From NCBI GenBank assembly GCA_021324775.1, contig JAJPIM010000030.1, forward strand, positions 62,001 through 126,000: DNA of 64,000 nt. The letters are read 5' to 3'. The position numbers and the translations under genes are program-made. The stretch's first letter is position 1; each line of letters starts with the position of its first letter. Shown here in pieces: positions 36,680 to 45,933 of the stretch. The DNA comes from Gemmatimonadota bacterium (GTDB taxonomy: Bacteria > Gemmatimonadota > Gemmatimonadetes > Gemmatimonadales > Gemmatimonadaceae). The notes under the pieces are model-generated. The model was not told the DNA's origin. It ran no database searches and was given only the letters and a program-made list of their open reading frames with translations.

Positions 36680-38260
36680 ATGGCAACTGAATGTCGGGGT
36701 ATGGCGACCGATAGTGGCACGTCCACGGCCGCTGTGGGAGACGTGGCGGCGACGCTCGATCCGGCGGACTGGGATTCGTTCGCGGTGCTGGCCCACCGCA
36801 TGGTGGACGACATGCTCGGGCATCTCCGCACCGTGCGTGACCGGCCTGCGTGGCAGCCGATGCCGGCCGGCATCCGGGCATCGTTCAGTGGACCCGTGCC
36901 GTGGGAGGGCGAGGGCGCGGAGCGGGCGTACGAGGATTTCGTGCGCACCGTGCTTCCCTACCCCAACGGCAATCTCCATCCGCGGTTCTGGGGCTGGGTC
37001 CACGGCGGCGGGACGCCGCTCGGCATGATGGCGGACATGCTGGCCTCCGGACTCAACGCGCATCTCGCGGGGTTCAACCAGGCGCCGGCGCTCGTCGAGC
37101 ACGAAGTGATACGCTGGCTGGCGGAGCTCATGGGGATGCCGGCCGGCGCGAGCGGCATACTCGTGACCGGCGCCACGATGGCGAACGTGCTGGCGCTTGC
37201 CGTGGCGCGATTCGCCAAGGCACGCGACGCAGGATTCGACGTGCGCGAGGAAGGGTTGCAGGGGCGCGCGGGATCGCGACTGATGCTGTACGGATCGACC
37301 GAGACGCACGCATGGGCGAACAAGGCGGCGGAGCTGCTCGGACTGGGGCGCGCGTCGTTCCGGCAGATACCGGTGGACGACGCGTACCGGATCGACGTGG
37401 CGGCGCTCGAGGCTGCGGTGGCGGCGGACCGCGCGGCTGGGCATCTGCCATTCTGCGTGATCGGGACCGCGGGGACCGTGAACACGGGCGCGACCGGCGA
37501 TCTCGAGCGGCTGGCCGCATACTGCCGCGCAGAACGGCTGTGGTTCCACGTGGACGGCGCGTTTGGCGCACTCGCGCGGCTCTCGCCTGCGCTCACGCCC
37601 ATCGTCGCCGGCATCGAGCATGCCGACTCGCTCAGCTTCGACCTCCACAAGTGGATGTATCTGCCCTTCGACGTGGCGTGCGTGCTCGTGCGCGATCCCG
37701 CCGTGCACCACGCGACCTTCGCGTCGTCGGCGAGCTATCTGGCGGTGGTGACGCGAGGTGTCACGGCGGGCGGGTTCCCGTTTGCCGAGCGCGGCATGGA
37801 TCTCACGCGGAGCTTCAAGGCGCTGAAAGTCTGGATGTCGATGAAAGCGCATGGCGTGCACGCATACGCGGCGCTCATCGAGCAGAACGTCGCGGATGCC
37901 GCATACCTGGCCGCGCTGATCGGCGCCGATCCGGAACTCGAGCTTCTGGCGCCCGTGCCGCTCAACGTCGTGTGCTTCCGCTATGCGCCGGCGGATGTGG
38001 CGGCCGAGCGACTCGATGCGCTCAACGCGGAGATCCTGGTTCGCGTGCAGGAAGAGGGGATCGCCGTACCGTCGGGGACCAGGCTACGCGGCCGCTACGC
38101 CATCCGTGTCGCCAACGTCAACCACCGCAGCCGCCGGGAAGATTTCCGAATGCTCGCCGAAGCGGTCAAACGGATCGGGCGAGAGAACGCCGCTAGTGGG
38201 TGTCCGGAGCCTGGAGCCCTTTCTCCAGGAACGCCACGAACACGTCCGGATCGCGCGTAA
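36680..38260 (+). CDS. Second group II PLP-dependent decarboxylase
   Basis: The protein has 526 residues from 36680, or 519 from ATG 36701. The PLP Lys is Lys324 in DLHKWMYLP. Also present are HVDGAFGALARL, GTAGTVNTGATGDLERL and the N-terminal LHPRFWGWVHGGGTPLGMMADML typical of this branch. It differs clearly from the decarboxylase at 23272. The last ~25 residues (after RIGRENAA) are Pro-rich and overlap the convergent dsbD gene by 68 bp, so they may be a recent read-through extension. Confidence 0.9.
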   Translation: MATECRGMATDSGTSTAAVGDVAATLDPADWDSFAVLAHRMVDDMLGHLRTVRDRPAWQPMPAGIRASFSGPVPWEGEGAERAYEDFVRTVLPYPNGNLHPRFWGWVHGGGTPLGMMADMLASGLNAHLAGFNQAPALVEHEVIRWLAELMGMPAGASGILVTGATMANVLALAVARFAKARDAGFDVREEGLQGRAGSRLMLYGSTETHAWANKAAELLGLGRASFRQIPVDDAYRIDVAALEAAVAADRAAGHLPFCVIGTAGTVNTGATGDLERLAAYCRAERLWFHVDGAFGALARLSPALTPIVAGIEHADSLSFDLHKWMYLPFDVACVLVRDPAVHHATFASSASYLAVVTRGVTAGGFPFAERGMDLTRSFKALKVWMSMKAHGVHAYAALIEQNVADAAYLAALIGADPELELLAPVPLNVVCFRYAPADVAAERLDALNAEILVRVQEEGIAVPSGTRLRGRYAIRVANVNHRSRREDFRMLAEAVKRIGRENAASGCPEPGALSPGTPRTRPDRA

Positions 38261-39557
38261 GGCCCGGGAGACTCGTCACCGTCCGGCCATCGGCGTCGAC
38301 GATGGCGTAAAGCGGGAGCGCGACGGTCTTGAACTGCGATTCCTGGAACGCCTGCTGCCGCTCGTACATGTCGCCATCGCCGTCGGTGAACAGTCGTGAC
38401 AGCACGAACTGTCCGAGGGCGGCTTTGACGTCGGCGCGCGTGAAGATGTTGGCTTCCATCCACCGGCAGTTCGTGCAGGTGTAGCCGGTGAAGTCGATGA
38501 ACACCCGCTTCCCTTGCTGCTTCGCCAGTGCGAGGGCGGCGGGATAGTCATTCAGGCGCCACGCCAGCGACGCCGGGGCCGTTGCACCGTGGTTGATCGC
38601 CGTCGCGGCGGCGGTCTCGTAATCCGTCGGCGGGAGGAACGACTCGAGGTCACCGAGTGAGCGGCCCGCGAGGCCCGTGGCCAGCCAGGCACCGATGGCG
38701 AGTGCACCGGCCGACGCCGTCAGGTAGCCCGTGCGCATGGCGCGGGAGAGCTGCTGTCCGCCGGTGGTCCGCGGCTGCCGCAACAAGGAGATCACCAAGT
38801 AGATCACGGTGATCGCGGCGAGCACGACCCAACTCGCGAGGACAACGGTGCGCGTGAAGACGCCCCAGCGCCACACCACGTCGGTGTTGGAGAGGAACTT
38901 CATCGCGGCCGCGAGCTCGACGAAGCCCATGACGACCTTGGTGGACTGCAGCCAGCCGCCGGCGCGGGGCAGTCTCGACACCCATTCCGGCACGAGGGCG
39001 AGGACGCAGAACGGGACCGCGAAGACCGTCGAGTAGACGAGCATGCCCAGGAGCGGTTCCTGCCATTTCCCCTGTGCGGCGGTGACAAGCACCGTTCCGA
39101 CGAAGGGCGCGGTGCAGGTGAACGATGTCAGCGTGAACGTCAGGCCCATCAGGAGCGCGCCCAAGACGCCGACGCCGCGCCCGGCTGCGCCCTGACGGCG
39201 CACGGCATTGTCGAGCGACGTGAGCCACGTGCTCGGGATCGCGACCTGGAAGATGCCGAAGAGGTTGAGCGCGAAGCCCACGAAGATCGCCGTGAGGAGG
39301 AGATTCACCCACGGGTTGCCAGCGAGCATCGTCACGCCGGCTGCGCCGACGAGCACCGCGAGCGCCAGGCCCAGCGCCGTAAAGCTGGCGATGATGCCGA
39401 ATCCGAAGACCAGCGCGTGGCGGATCGACGTGCGGCGATCGGTGGCGGCGTGGCTGGTGAAGTACGACACCGTGATCGGCACCATCGGGAAGACGCACGG
39501 CGTCAGCAGCGACAGCGCGCCGGCCGATGCCGCGAGCCAGATGAAGGCGAGCGTCAT
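38193..39557 (-). CDS. dsbD: DsbD-type thiol:disulphide transporter, membrane and C-terminal thioredoxin domains
   Basis: The 454-residue protein carries electrons from cytosolic thioredoxin to the periplasm. The membrane domain has eight or so helices with the redox cysteines Cys21 (TPCVFPM) and Cys148 (SFTCTAPF). The C-terminal periplasmic thioredoxin-like domain has C361-T-N-C364 (GYTCTNCRWME). The N-terminal nDsbD domain found in E. coli DsbD is missing here and is encoded by the gene 10 bp upstream. The reductant could be TrxC at 19216. The 3' end overlaps the decarboxylase gene. Confidence 0.93.
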   Translation of the reverse strand: MTLAFIWLAASAGALSLLTPCVFPMVPITVSYFTSHAATDRRTSIRHALVFGFGIIASFTALGLALAVLVGAAGVTMLAGNPWVNLLLTAIFVGFALNLFGIFQVAIPSTWLTSLDNAVRRQGAAGRGVGVLGALLMGLTFTLTSFTCTAPFVGTVLVTAAQGKWQEPLLGMLVYSTVFAVPFCVLALVPEWVSRLPRAGGWLQSTKVVMGFVELAAAMKFLSNTDVVWRWGVFTRTVVLASWVVLAAITVIYLVISLLRQPRTTGGQQLSRAMRTGYLTASAGALAIGAWLATGLAGRSLGDLESFLPPTDYETAAATAINHGATAPASLAWRLNDYPAALALAKQQGKRVFIDFTGYTCTNCRWMEANIFTRADVKAALGQFVLSRLFTDGDGDMYERQQAFQESQFKTVALPLYAIVDADGRTVTSLPGLTRDPDVFVAFLEKGLQAPDTH

Positions 39558-39567
39558 GCGACGATCC

Positions 39568-40071
39568 TCAGGTCGCCGATTTGGCCGCGCGCGCGACGGT
39601 CACCGGGACGAGCACCGTCTCGGTGTGGGGCGGGAGACAGAGCGACGCGTTGCAGGTCTGAAAGCGTGCCTTGATCGCGAGTGTGTCCGTGCCGGGCCGC
39701 GCATCGGCCCCCACGCGCACGATCAGCGCGAAGGTCGCGAGATCATCGTACGTCTCGACGTTGATGCCGAAGTTCGAGTCAAAGCGTGTCTCGGGGGCGG
39801 GGCCGCGGACCGCTCCGATCAACTCGAAAGGCTGGCCAGGTGCGAGCGCGATACGGGTGGGAATCGGGCCCCCCGGTCCCTGGCTGATCGAGTAGACGTG
39901 CCATCCCTGATCGATCCGAGCCTTGAGTTGGACCGTCGTCGTCCCCCCGGGCGCGACAGCGGCAGGGGACGCCGTCGCGGTCCAGATCACGGGGCGCTCC
40001 TGCGCATTCACCGGTATCGCACACACGACCGCCAGCGCTGCACCGGCGATCATCCGACTTCCACCCGTCAT
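39568..40071 (-). CDS. Separate N-terminal DsbD domain (nDsbD), periplasmic
   Basis: The 167-residue protein has a signal peptide (MIAGAALAVVCAIPVNAQ). The immunoglobulin-like nDsbD domain includes WHVYSISQGPGG and the redox pair Cys140/Cys145 in FQTCNASLCLPP, like the YQGCADAGFCYPP site of E. coli. It should pass electrons from the membrane protein encoded next (10 bp downstream) to periplasmic partners. The domain is thus split from DsbD. Confidence 0.88.
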   Translation of the reverse strand: MTGGSRMIAGAALAVVCAIPVNAQERPVIWTATASPAAVAPGGTTTVQLKARIDQGWHVYSISQGPGGPIPTRIALAPGQPFELIGAVRGPAPETRFDSNFGINVETYDDLATFALIVRVGADARPGTDTLAIKARFQTCNASLCLPPHTETVLVPVTVARAAKSAT

Positions 40072-40085
40072 TCATCCACCTCGTT

Positions 40086-40117
40086 GGGGCCGTTCTCGAA
40101 CGGCCCCCGCTGCCTGG
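40086..40117. repeat. Single copy of the CCGTTC-TC-GAACGG hairpin repeat (G-C variant)
   Basis: Arms GGGGCCGTTC and GAACGGCCCC with a TC loop (40086-40107), then CGCTGCC. This is a second compensated stem change relative to the array units. It lies 15 bp upstream of the nDsbD start in the 239-bp gap after fahA; the rest of that gap shows nothing clear. Confidence 0.88.
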
Positions 40118-40310
40118 GGGCTGCAGGTCCTGCGAAAGACCTAGGCCAGCCGCCAGCCAGACGGGGCCTGATTCCCCGAGCCCTGCATCGTACACTACTA
40201 TGGCCAACACGGCTACCGCGGTTCCACGGCCGTGAAGCGCCCGCATCGCTACGACGGATCCGGCGGGTGCTCCGTCACGCCAACTCGTTGGCCGATTGTA
40301 CGTTAGCCGG

Positions 40311-41651
40311 TTAACGCCCGGTCCCGCCGCCGTGTGCCGGGGCTATACGTCCGGCGCACTCGCCGAAGCCGATCCGCATGGCTCCCTGGCGTTCGCAGGT
40401 GCCGCGCATCACCACCTCGTCGCCGTCCTCGAGAAAGCCGCGCGTCTCGCCAGTGGGGAGCGCCAGCGGCTCGGCGCCGCGGCGAGTCAGTTCGAGGAGC
40501 GAGCCGACGGCGTCGCGCGTCGGGCCGGAGATCGTGCCACTGGCGAGCAGGTCGCCAGGGCGGAGGTTGCAGCCGTTGCTGGTGTGGTGGGTGACGAGCT
40601 GCGCCGGAGTCCAATACAGGTCGCGTGCGTTGCTGCGGCTGAGACGGACCGCCGGGTTGCCGCGGTCGCGCATCAGGGCGGACCGGAGGGTGACCTCGAT
40701 GGAGAGGTCAATGCCGCCGGCCGCGGCGCCGGGCGGCGGAGTCAGATACGGAAGCGGACGTGGATCGCCGGGCGGGCGGTCGCTCGGCGGAACGCGGAAC
40801 GGAATGAGCGCGTCGAGCGTCACGACCCACGGCGAGATCGTCGTCGCAAAGCTCTTGGAGAGGAATGGTCCCAGCGGCTGGTATTCCCACGTCTGCACGT
40901 CGCGCGCCGACCAGTCGTTGAGCAAGCAGACGCCGAACAGATGTGACTCCGCGTCGCCGATCGCGACCGGATCACCGAGGGCGGATCCGGGACCGACGAA
41001 TAATCCGATCTCGGCCTCGTAGTCGAGTGCTTTCGTGGGGCCGACGACCGGCGTGGCCGCATCAGCCGGTTTCGTCTGGCCGGACGGGCGTCGCACAGCG
41101 GTGCCACTCGGCACGATGGACGATGCACGGCCGTGATATCCGATCGGCACCCATTTGTAGTTGGGCAGCAGCGGATTATCGGGGCGAAACATCGCGCCCA
41201 CATTGGTGGCGTGTTGGATCGATGCGTAGAAGTCCGTATAGTCGCCGATCGCAGCCGGGAGCCGCATCGAGACCTCGGCGGCGTTGACCATTATCCGGTC
41301 GGCGAGGCCGGGCGTTCGCGCCGCGGTGGATCCGTCGCGCAGCAACTCGGAGAGCTGCGTGCGGAGCGCGCGCCAGTATCTGGGGCCGAGGGCGAGCAAG
41401 CCGTTGAGATCGGAGCCTGCGCAGTGGCGGCCGGCGACTTCGCCATCGCCCGAGAGCCATCCTTCCGCGTGGAGTGCGCGCAGGCTGACGACCCGGTCGC
41501 CGATCGCGACACCGATCCGGCCCGCATCGTTCGCATCGTGCGCAAAGACGCCAAACGGAAGGTTCTGGATCGGGAAGTCAGTGGCGGCGTCGTTCGCCGA
41601 CGCCACCCAGGACCGGAGCGCGGGATCGTGCGTCGCGTCCGGTGTGCTCAC
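40311..41651 (-). CDS. fahA: Fumarylacetoacetase
   Basis: Last enzyme of tyrosine catabolism, cleaving fumarylacetoacetate to fumarate and acetoacetate. I take GTG 41651, overlapping the previous stop (446 residues); a frame to 41771 exists inside the upstream gene. Family marks are DFYASIQHATNVG, the metal ligands in DYEAEIGLFVG and LLNDWSARDVQTWEYQPLGPFLSKSF, and FLEDGDEVVMRG near the end. Homogentisate dioxygenase and HPPD are not in the window. It is third in the overlapping set icd - 41648 gene - fahA. Confidence 0.94.
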   Translation of the reverse strand: MSTPDATHDPALRSWVASANDAATDFPIQNLPFGVFAHDANDAGRIGVAIGDRVVSLRALHAEGWLSGDGEVAGRHCAGSDLNGLLALGPRYWRALRTQLSELLRDGSTAARTPGLADRIMVNAAEVSMRLPAAIGDYTDFYASIQHATNVGAMFRPDNPLLPNYKWVPIGYHGRASSIVPSGTAVRRPSGQTKPADAATPVVGPTKALDYEAEIGLFVGPGSALGDPVAIGDAESHLFGVCLLNDWSARDVQTWEYQPLGPFLSKSFATTISPWVVTLDALIPFRVPPSDRPPGDPRPLPYLTPPPGAAAGGIDLSIEVTLRSALMRDRGNPAVRLSRSNARDLYWTPAQLVTHHTSNGCNLRPGDLLASGTISGPTRDAVGSLLELTRRGAEPLALPTGETRGFLEDGDEVVMRGTCERQGAMRIGFGECAGRIAPAHGGGTGR

Positions 41652-42565
41652 AAGAGATGCAGCGCGCGGAGATCGTCCACCGGCTCGCGGAACGAGCACG
41701 ACCCGAACGCTCGTGCGATCTGTTCGCGCGTCGTGCGGAGATCCGTCGTCGTGAGATGGCGGTCTCTCCACCGGAGGCCGCCGGGCGCGAACCGGAACGC
41801 CAGCGGGTCCGTCTCCTCCAGCACCGCGACGGCGTCCGTTTCCGTGGCGCCGGTGCCGAGGAACGCGGCGGCGAGGAAGACATTGAAGAAGCCGTGCATG
41901 ATGGCGCGGGGGCTATCCGCGGCGTAGGTGAGCGGATGCATCGCTCGCACGGGGTGGTGGAGACCGGCCGTGGCTTTGAATGCGACCCGTGCGCGCACGG
42001 CACCGGCCATGAAGCGGGCGAGCAGCGCGGTGCTGGGGATGGCGTCCGGCGTGACGCCGCCAGTGCGGACCTTGGCGCGAGCGCCTCGCCGGGCGATGGC
42101 GGCAAGCAGAGGTGCGGGATCGGGGTCGATCGGGATCTCGATGAACAGCTCGAACGTGCGCGGCGTGGCCGTGGCGAGCGCGTCGATCTCGGCGACGGTC
42201 GCCGCCTTCCCTTCCACCGCGTCAACCATCGCGCGTCCCGATGGACCTTTGGCGTAGGCGTTGTTGAAGATCGTGATGCGCGCGAGATCGGCCGCGAGGT
42301 CGGGACCGGCGAGCACAGACAAGCGCCACGGCTCGTCGGTCCGGCGCCGTGGGAGTGCCTTGGCGGCGGCGCCATGGAACTCGTCGAGCTGTGCGGCGGA
42401 GATGATGAAGCGGCCCAGCAGGCGCCAGTGCTCATCCGTCCGGTACGCGCCGTAATTCCGGGCGGCGGTCACCAGGTCGAGCCCGGCTGGCGGAAAGAGC
42501 CCTGCGTAGTCCACCACGCCGGACACCAGCGTATCGACCGACGGCATCGCCGCGACGACAGTCAT
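41648..42565 (-). CDS. Conserved protein of unknown function between icd and fahA
   Basis: From ATG 42565 it has 305 residues. Its ATG overlaps the icd stop (ATGA) and its stop overlaps the fahA start (GTGA), so all three are translated in a coupled way. Visible stretches are [14 protein letters not shown] at the N-terminus, [12 protein letters not shown] in the middle, [18 protein letters not shown] and [12 protein letters not shown]. The alternating strand/helix pattern and the KxTAGLHH segment suggest a TIM-barrel-like fold. I do not know its role; a link to aromatic catabolism is inference from position only. Confidence 0.8.
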   Translation of the reverse strand: MTVVAAMPSVDTLVSGVVDYAGLFPPAGLDLVTAARNYGAYRTDEHWRLLGRFIISAAQLDEFHGAAAKALPRRRTDEPWRLSVLAGPDLAADLARITIFNNAYAKGPSGRAMVDAVEGKAATVAEIDALATATPRTFELFIEIPIDPDPAPLLAAIARRGARAKVRTGGVTPDAIPSTALLARFMAGAVRARVAFKATAGLHHPVRAMHPLTYAADSPRAIMHGFFNVFLAAAFLGTGATETDAVAVLEETDPLAFRFAPGGLRWRDRHLTTTDLRTTREQIARAFGSCSFREPVDDLRALHLL

Positions 42566-43806
42566 CCCATGTTCTCCACCATGGCCTGGCCGAAGGCGCT
42601 CGTCTTGACCTCGGTGGCGCCGGACATCTGGCGCGCGAAGTCGTACGTGACGCGTTTTTGCGCGATCGTCTTTTCGAGCGAGGTGACGATGAGATCGGCG
42701 GCTTCGTTCCATCCCATGTAGCGGAACATCATCTCGCCCGACAGGATGACCGATCCCGGGTTGACGACGTCCTTGCCCGCGTATTTCGGTGCAGTCCCGT
42801 GAGTCGCCTCGAAGACGGCGTGGCCGGTGAGGTAATTGATATTGGCGCCGGGGGCGATCCCGATGCCGCCCACCTGGGCGGCCAGTGCATCGGAGATGTA
42901 GTCGCCATTGAGATTGGGAGTGGCGATGACATCGTATTCAGCGGGCCGCGTCAGGATCTGCTGCAGGAAAGCGTCGGCGATGACGTCCTTAATGACGATT
43001 CCGCTCGGGAGCTGCAGCCACGGTCCGCCCTGGTAGTCGGTCGCGCCGTATTCGGTGCGCGCGACGGCGTATCCCCAATCACGGAAGGCGCCTTCAGTGA
43101 ACTTCATGATGTTGCCTTTGTGCACCAGCGTCACGCTCTTGCGCTTCTGGCTGACGGCGTAGTCGATCGCCGCGCGCACGAGGCGGGCCGATCCTTCCTC
43201 GGACATCGGTTTGATACCGATGCCGCTGGAGTCCGGGAACCGGATCGTGGTGGCGCCCATCTCGGTGCGCAGAAACTGGATGAGCCGATTGGCATCGGCG
43301 GAACGCGCTTTGTATTCGATCCCGGCGTAGATGTCTTCCGTGTTTTCGCGGAAGATGACCATGTCCACGAGCTCGGGTGCCTTGACCGGCGACGGCACGC
43401 CGGTGAAATAGCGGACCGGGCGGACGCAGGCATAGAGATCCAGTTTCTGCCGCAGCGCCACGTTGAGGGAGCGGAATCCACCGCCGATGGGCGTGGTGAG
43501 CGGTCCCTTGATCGCGACGAGGTAGTGCGAGATGGCGGCCAGGGTGTCATCGGGGAGCCAACTGTCGAGCTGGTTCTTGGCTTTTTCGCCTGCCAGCACC
43601 TCGAGCCATTCGATGCGGCGTTTGCTGCCGTAGGCTTTGCGGACGGCGGCATCGAAGACGAGGCGAGAGGCGCGCCAGATGTCGGGTCCTGTCCCATCAC
43701 CTTCGATGAAGGGGATGATTGGCGCGGTGGGGACGCGAAGCGTTCCACCGTCGATGGTGATGGCTTCGCCCGTGGTGGGCGCGGTAAGATTCGTGTATGT
43801 CGGCAT
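42562..43806 (-). CDS. icd: NADP-dependent isocitrate dehydrogenase
   Basis: The 414-residue protein from ATG 43806 closely follows the E. coli-type enzyme. It has [14 protein letters not shown], the substrate/phosphorylation loop [26 protein letters not shown] with the regulatory Ser in RSLN, and [19 protein letters not shown], whose Lys-Tyr pair selects NADP. It converts isocitrate to 2-oxoglutarate. The regulatory kinase/phosphatase AceK is encoded divergently, with only 48 bp between start codons. A longer frame to 44061 lies inside aceK and is rejected. Confidence 0.96.
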   Translation of the reverse strand: MPTYTNLTAPTTGEAITIDGGTLRVPTAPIIPFIEGDGTGPDIWRASRLVFDAAVRKAYGSKRRIEWLEVLAGEKAKNQLDSWLPDDTLAAISHYLVAIKGPLTTPIGGGFRSLNVALRQKLDLYACVRPVRYFTGVPSPVKAPELVDMVIFRENTEDIYAGIEYKARSADANRLIQFLRTEMGATTIRFPDSSGIGIKPMSEEGSARLVRAAIDYAVSQKRKSVTLVHKGNIMKFTEGAFRDWGYAVARTEYGATDYQGGPWLQLPSGIVIKDVIADAFLQQILTRPAEYDVIATPNLNGDYISDALAAQVGGIGIAPGANINYLTGHAVFEATHGTAPKYAGKDVVNPGSVILSGEMMFRYMGWNEAADLIVTSLEKTIAQKRVTYDFARQMSGATEVKTSAFGQAMVENMG

Positions 43807-43854
43807 GGAGAATGATGGCCGGATGGCCTGGGGACGTGTAGTGGCGCGGGAATT

Positions 43855-45618
43855 ATGAGCGGGTTGAGCGCGGCCGGCAACCGGACAGCGGCCGCGGTGG
43901 CGCGTCGTCTTTACGACGGGTTTGTAACGTATCACGACGCATTTCGCACGATCACGACGCAGGCTCAGGCGCGCTTCGAGCGCCGGGACTGGTCCGGGGC
44001 GCAGATCGACGCATCGACGCGGATCGCGCTCTACAAGCAGTGCGCGGACGACGCCGGGCACCGTGCGGAGGCGGAACTGGGCGGGCGAGGCGATCCGGAC
44101 ACGTGGAAGATGGCGAAGGCGGTGTACAGCGCGACCGTGCGGGACCGGGCCGACGCCGATATCGCCGAGACTTTTTACAACTCTGTCGCGCGGCGTGTGC
44201 AGGAGACCGTAGGGAGCGATCCGGCGACCACGTTTGTCGAGACCGAGGCGCCGGCGCGGATACCGGATCTCAGCGCACTATACACGACGTTGCCCGAGAC
44301 GAGGCTGGACGGCGGCGCCATGGAGCGTGTGCTGGCGCTCTTCAGTTGGAATGTGCCGTTTGCCGACCGGGCGGGTGACGCCCAGCGGGCGGCGGCGATC
44401 GTGGCCCCGGATCTCGAGGAACGGTGCTCGGGTGCGCCGCTCGACGGGATCGACGTGCTCCGGTCGCCGTTCTACAGGAATAAAGGCGTGTACGTCGTCG
44501 CCCGCATCCGGTCTGGGCGGCGGGTGGTTCCGCTGATCCTCGCGCTCGCGCACGGACCGTCGGGCATCGTGGTCGACGCAGCGCTGCCGACCACCGACGA
44601 GGCGAGCGTGGTGTTCGGGTTCAGTTGGTCGTACTTCCAGGTGGACACTCTCGACCCCGCCGGTGTCGTGGAGTTTCTGGCGTCGCTGATGCCGCAGAAG
44701 CGGGTGGACGAGTTGTACACGGCGATCGGCTACAACCGCCATGGCAAGACGGTGCTGTACCGGAGTCTGATGCGGCATCTGGCCGAGAATCCCGACGCGC
44801 GGTTTACGATCGCGGAGGGTGATCCGGGCACTGTCATGACGGTGTTCGCGCTGTCGTCCTTCAACGTCGTGTTCAAGGTGATCAAGGACCGCTTTGACTT
44901 TCCGAAGACCACGACGCGCAAGGCGGTGATGGAGAAGTACCACTTCGTGTTCGTACGAGATCGGGTCGGGCGGCTCGCGGACGCGCAGAAGTTCGAGTAT
45001 CTGGAGTTTCCGGTCGCGTGCTTCGACCCGAAGGTGCTGGAGCTATTGCTGCAGACCTGTGCGGGCACCGTGCGTGTCGCCGGCGACCGCGTCGTGCTGC
45101 AGCACGTGTACACCGAGCGCCGGGTGACGCCGCTCAACCTGTTTCTGCGGCACGCAGCCCCGGCGGCGGCGCACGACGCGGTACTCGACTACGGCCAGGC
45201 GATCAAGGATCTGGCTGGCGCCGGAATCTTCACCGGTGACATGCTGCTCAAGAACTTCGGCGTGACGCGGCACGGCCGCGTGATCTGCTACGACTATGAC
45301 GAGCTGGCGCTGCTCACCGATTGCCGGTTCCGTGCGCTCCCCGCCTTGGTTCACGAAGAGGACGAGCTGGCGGCCGAGCCGCCGTATTACGTGGGCGAGT
45401 CCGACGTCTTTCCGGACGAGTTTCGCGTATTCCTCGTGCCGCCCGGCGCGCTGCGCGACGATTTTCTGGCGGCGCATGGCGACTTGCTGGATGTCTCTTA
45501 CTGGCGAGACATGCAGACCCGGGTGCTGACTGGGGAGATGCTGGATGTCTTCCCGTACCGGCGCCGGCGCCGGCTGCGGCCAGCGGAGGGTACGAGCGGC
45601 CGCGTGCTGGTACCGTAG
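43855..45618 (+). CDS. aceK: Isocitrate dehydrogenase kinase/phosphatase AceK
   Basis: The 587-residue bifunctional enzyme phosphorylates and dephosphorylates Icd, steering isocitrate into the TCA cycle or glyoxylate bypass. The kinase-fold residues are visible: Lys341 in [10 protein letters not shown] (ATP Lys) and Asp480/Asp482 in [12 protein letters not shown], matching the metal-binding Asp residues of E. coli Ace[15 protein letters not shown] is the catalytic loop. Length is typical. It shares a very short divergent promoter region with icd. The 3' end converges on tatA, 5 bp away. Confidence 0.96.
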   Translation: MSGLSAAGNRTAAAVARRLYDGFVTYHDAFRTITTQAQARFERRDWSGAQIDASTRIALYKQCADDAGHRAEAELGGRGDPDTWKMAKAVYSATVRDRADADIAETFYNSVARRVQETVGSDPATTFVETEAPARIPDLSALYTTLPETRLDGGAMERVLALFSWNVPFADRAGDAQRAAAIVAPDLEERCSGAPLDGIDVLRSPFYRNKGVYVVARIRSGRRVVPLILALAHGPSGIVVDAALPTTDEASVVFGFSWSYFQVDTLDPAGVVEFLASLMPQKRVDELYTAIGYNRHGKTVLYRSLMRHLAENPDARFTIAEGDPGTVMTVFALSSFNVVFKVIKDRFDFPKTTTRKAVMEKYHFVFVRDRVGRLADAQKFEYLEFPVACFDPKVLELLLQTCAGTVRVAGDRVVLQHVYTERRVTPLNLFLRHAAPAAAHDAVLDYGQAIKDLAGAGIFTGDMLLKNFGVTRHGRVICYDYDELALLTDCRFRALPALVHEEDELAAEPPYYVGESDVFPDEFRVFLVPPGALRDDFLAAHGDLLDVSYWRDMQTRVLTGEMLDVFPYRRRRRLRPAEGTSGRVLVP

Positions 45619-45623
45619 GCCGG

Positions 45624-45890
45624 TTACATCAGCAGCCGCTTGGGCTCGCGCCGGGTTTCTTCCGCACTCGCGGGGGCGGGCGGTTGATCGAGGGGAACCG
45701 GCGGCGCCGGCCGAAGAGGCGTGGTGTCCGAGGCGTGGACTTCGTTCTGCAGGTCGTTGACACTGCGTTTGAACTCGCGGATCCCCCGGCCGATCGACGA
45801 GCCGATCTCGGGGATGCGCTTGGCTCCGAACAGCAGCAGCACCACGATCAGGAGCAGGAAGATTTTTTCGATGCCGATGTCTCCGAACAT
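45624..45890 (-). CDS. tatA: Twin-arginine translocase subunit TatA/E
   Basis: The 88-residue protein has the TatA layout. A single N-terminal transmembrane helix (EKIFLLLIVVLLL) is followed by the FG hinge (LFGAKRIPEIG), an amphipathic helix (SSIGRGIREFKRSVNDLQ) and a Pro-rich tail. It builds the pore-forming part of the Tat export system. tatB and tatC are not adjacent. Confidence 0.93.
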   Translation of the reverse strand: MFGDIGIEKIFLLLIVVLLLFGAKRIPEIGSSIGRGIREFKRSVNDLQNEVHASDTTPLRPAPPVPLDQPPAPASAEETRREPKRLLM

Positions 45891-45933
45891 GCGTTGCTCC
45901 GCGCGGGTCCCTAGTTGCGTATGCTAACGCGGT

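Noticed and set aside
43807-44061. N-terminal extension of isocitrate dehydrogenase
   Set aside because: The extra 85 codons overlap the start of aceK and have no similarity to the enzyme; ATG 43806 gives the normal family N-terminus.
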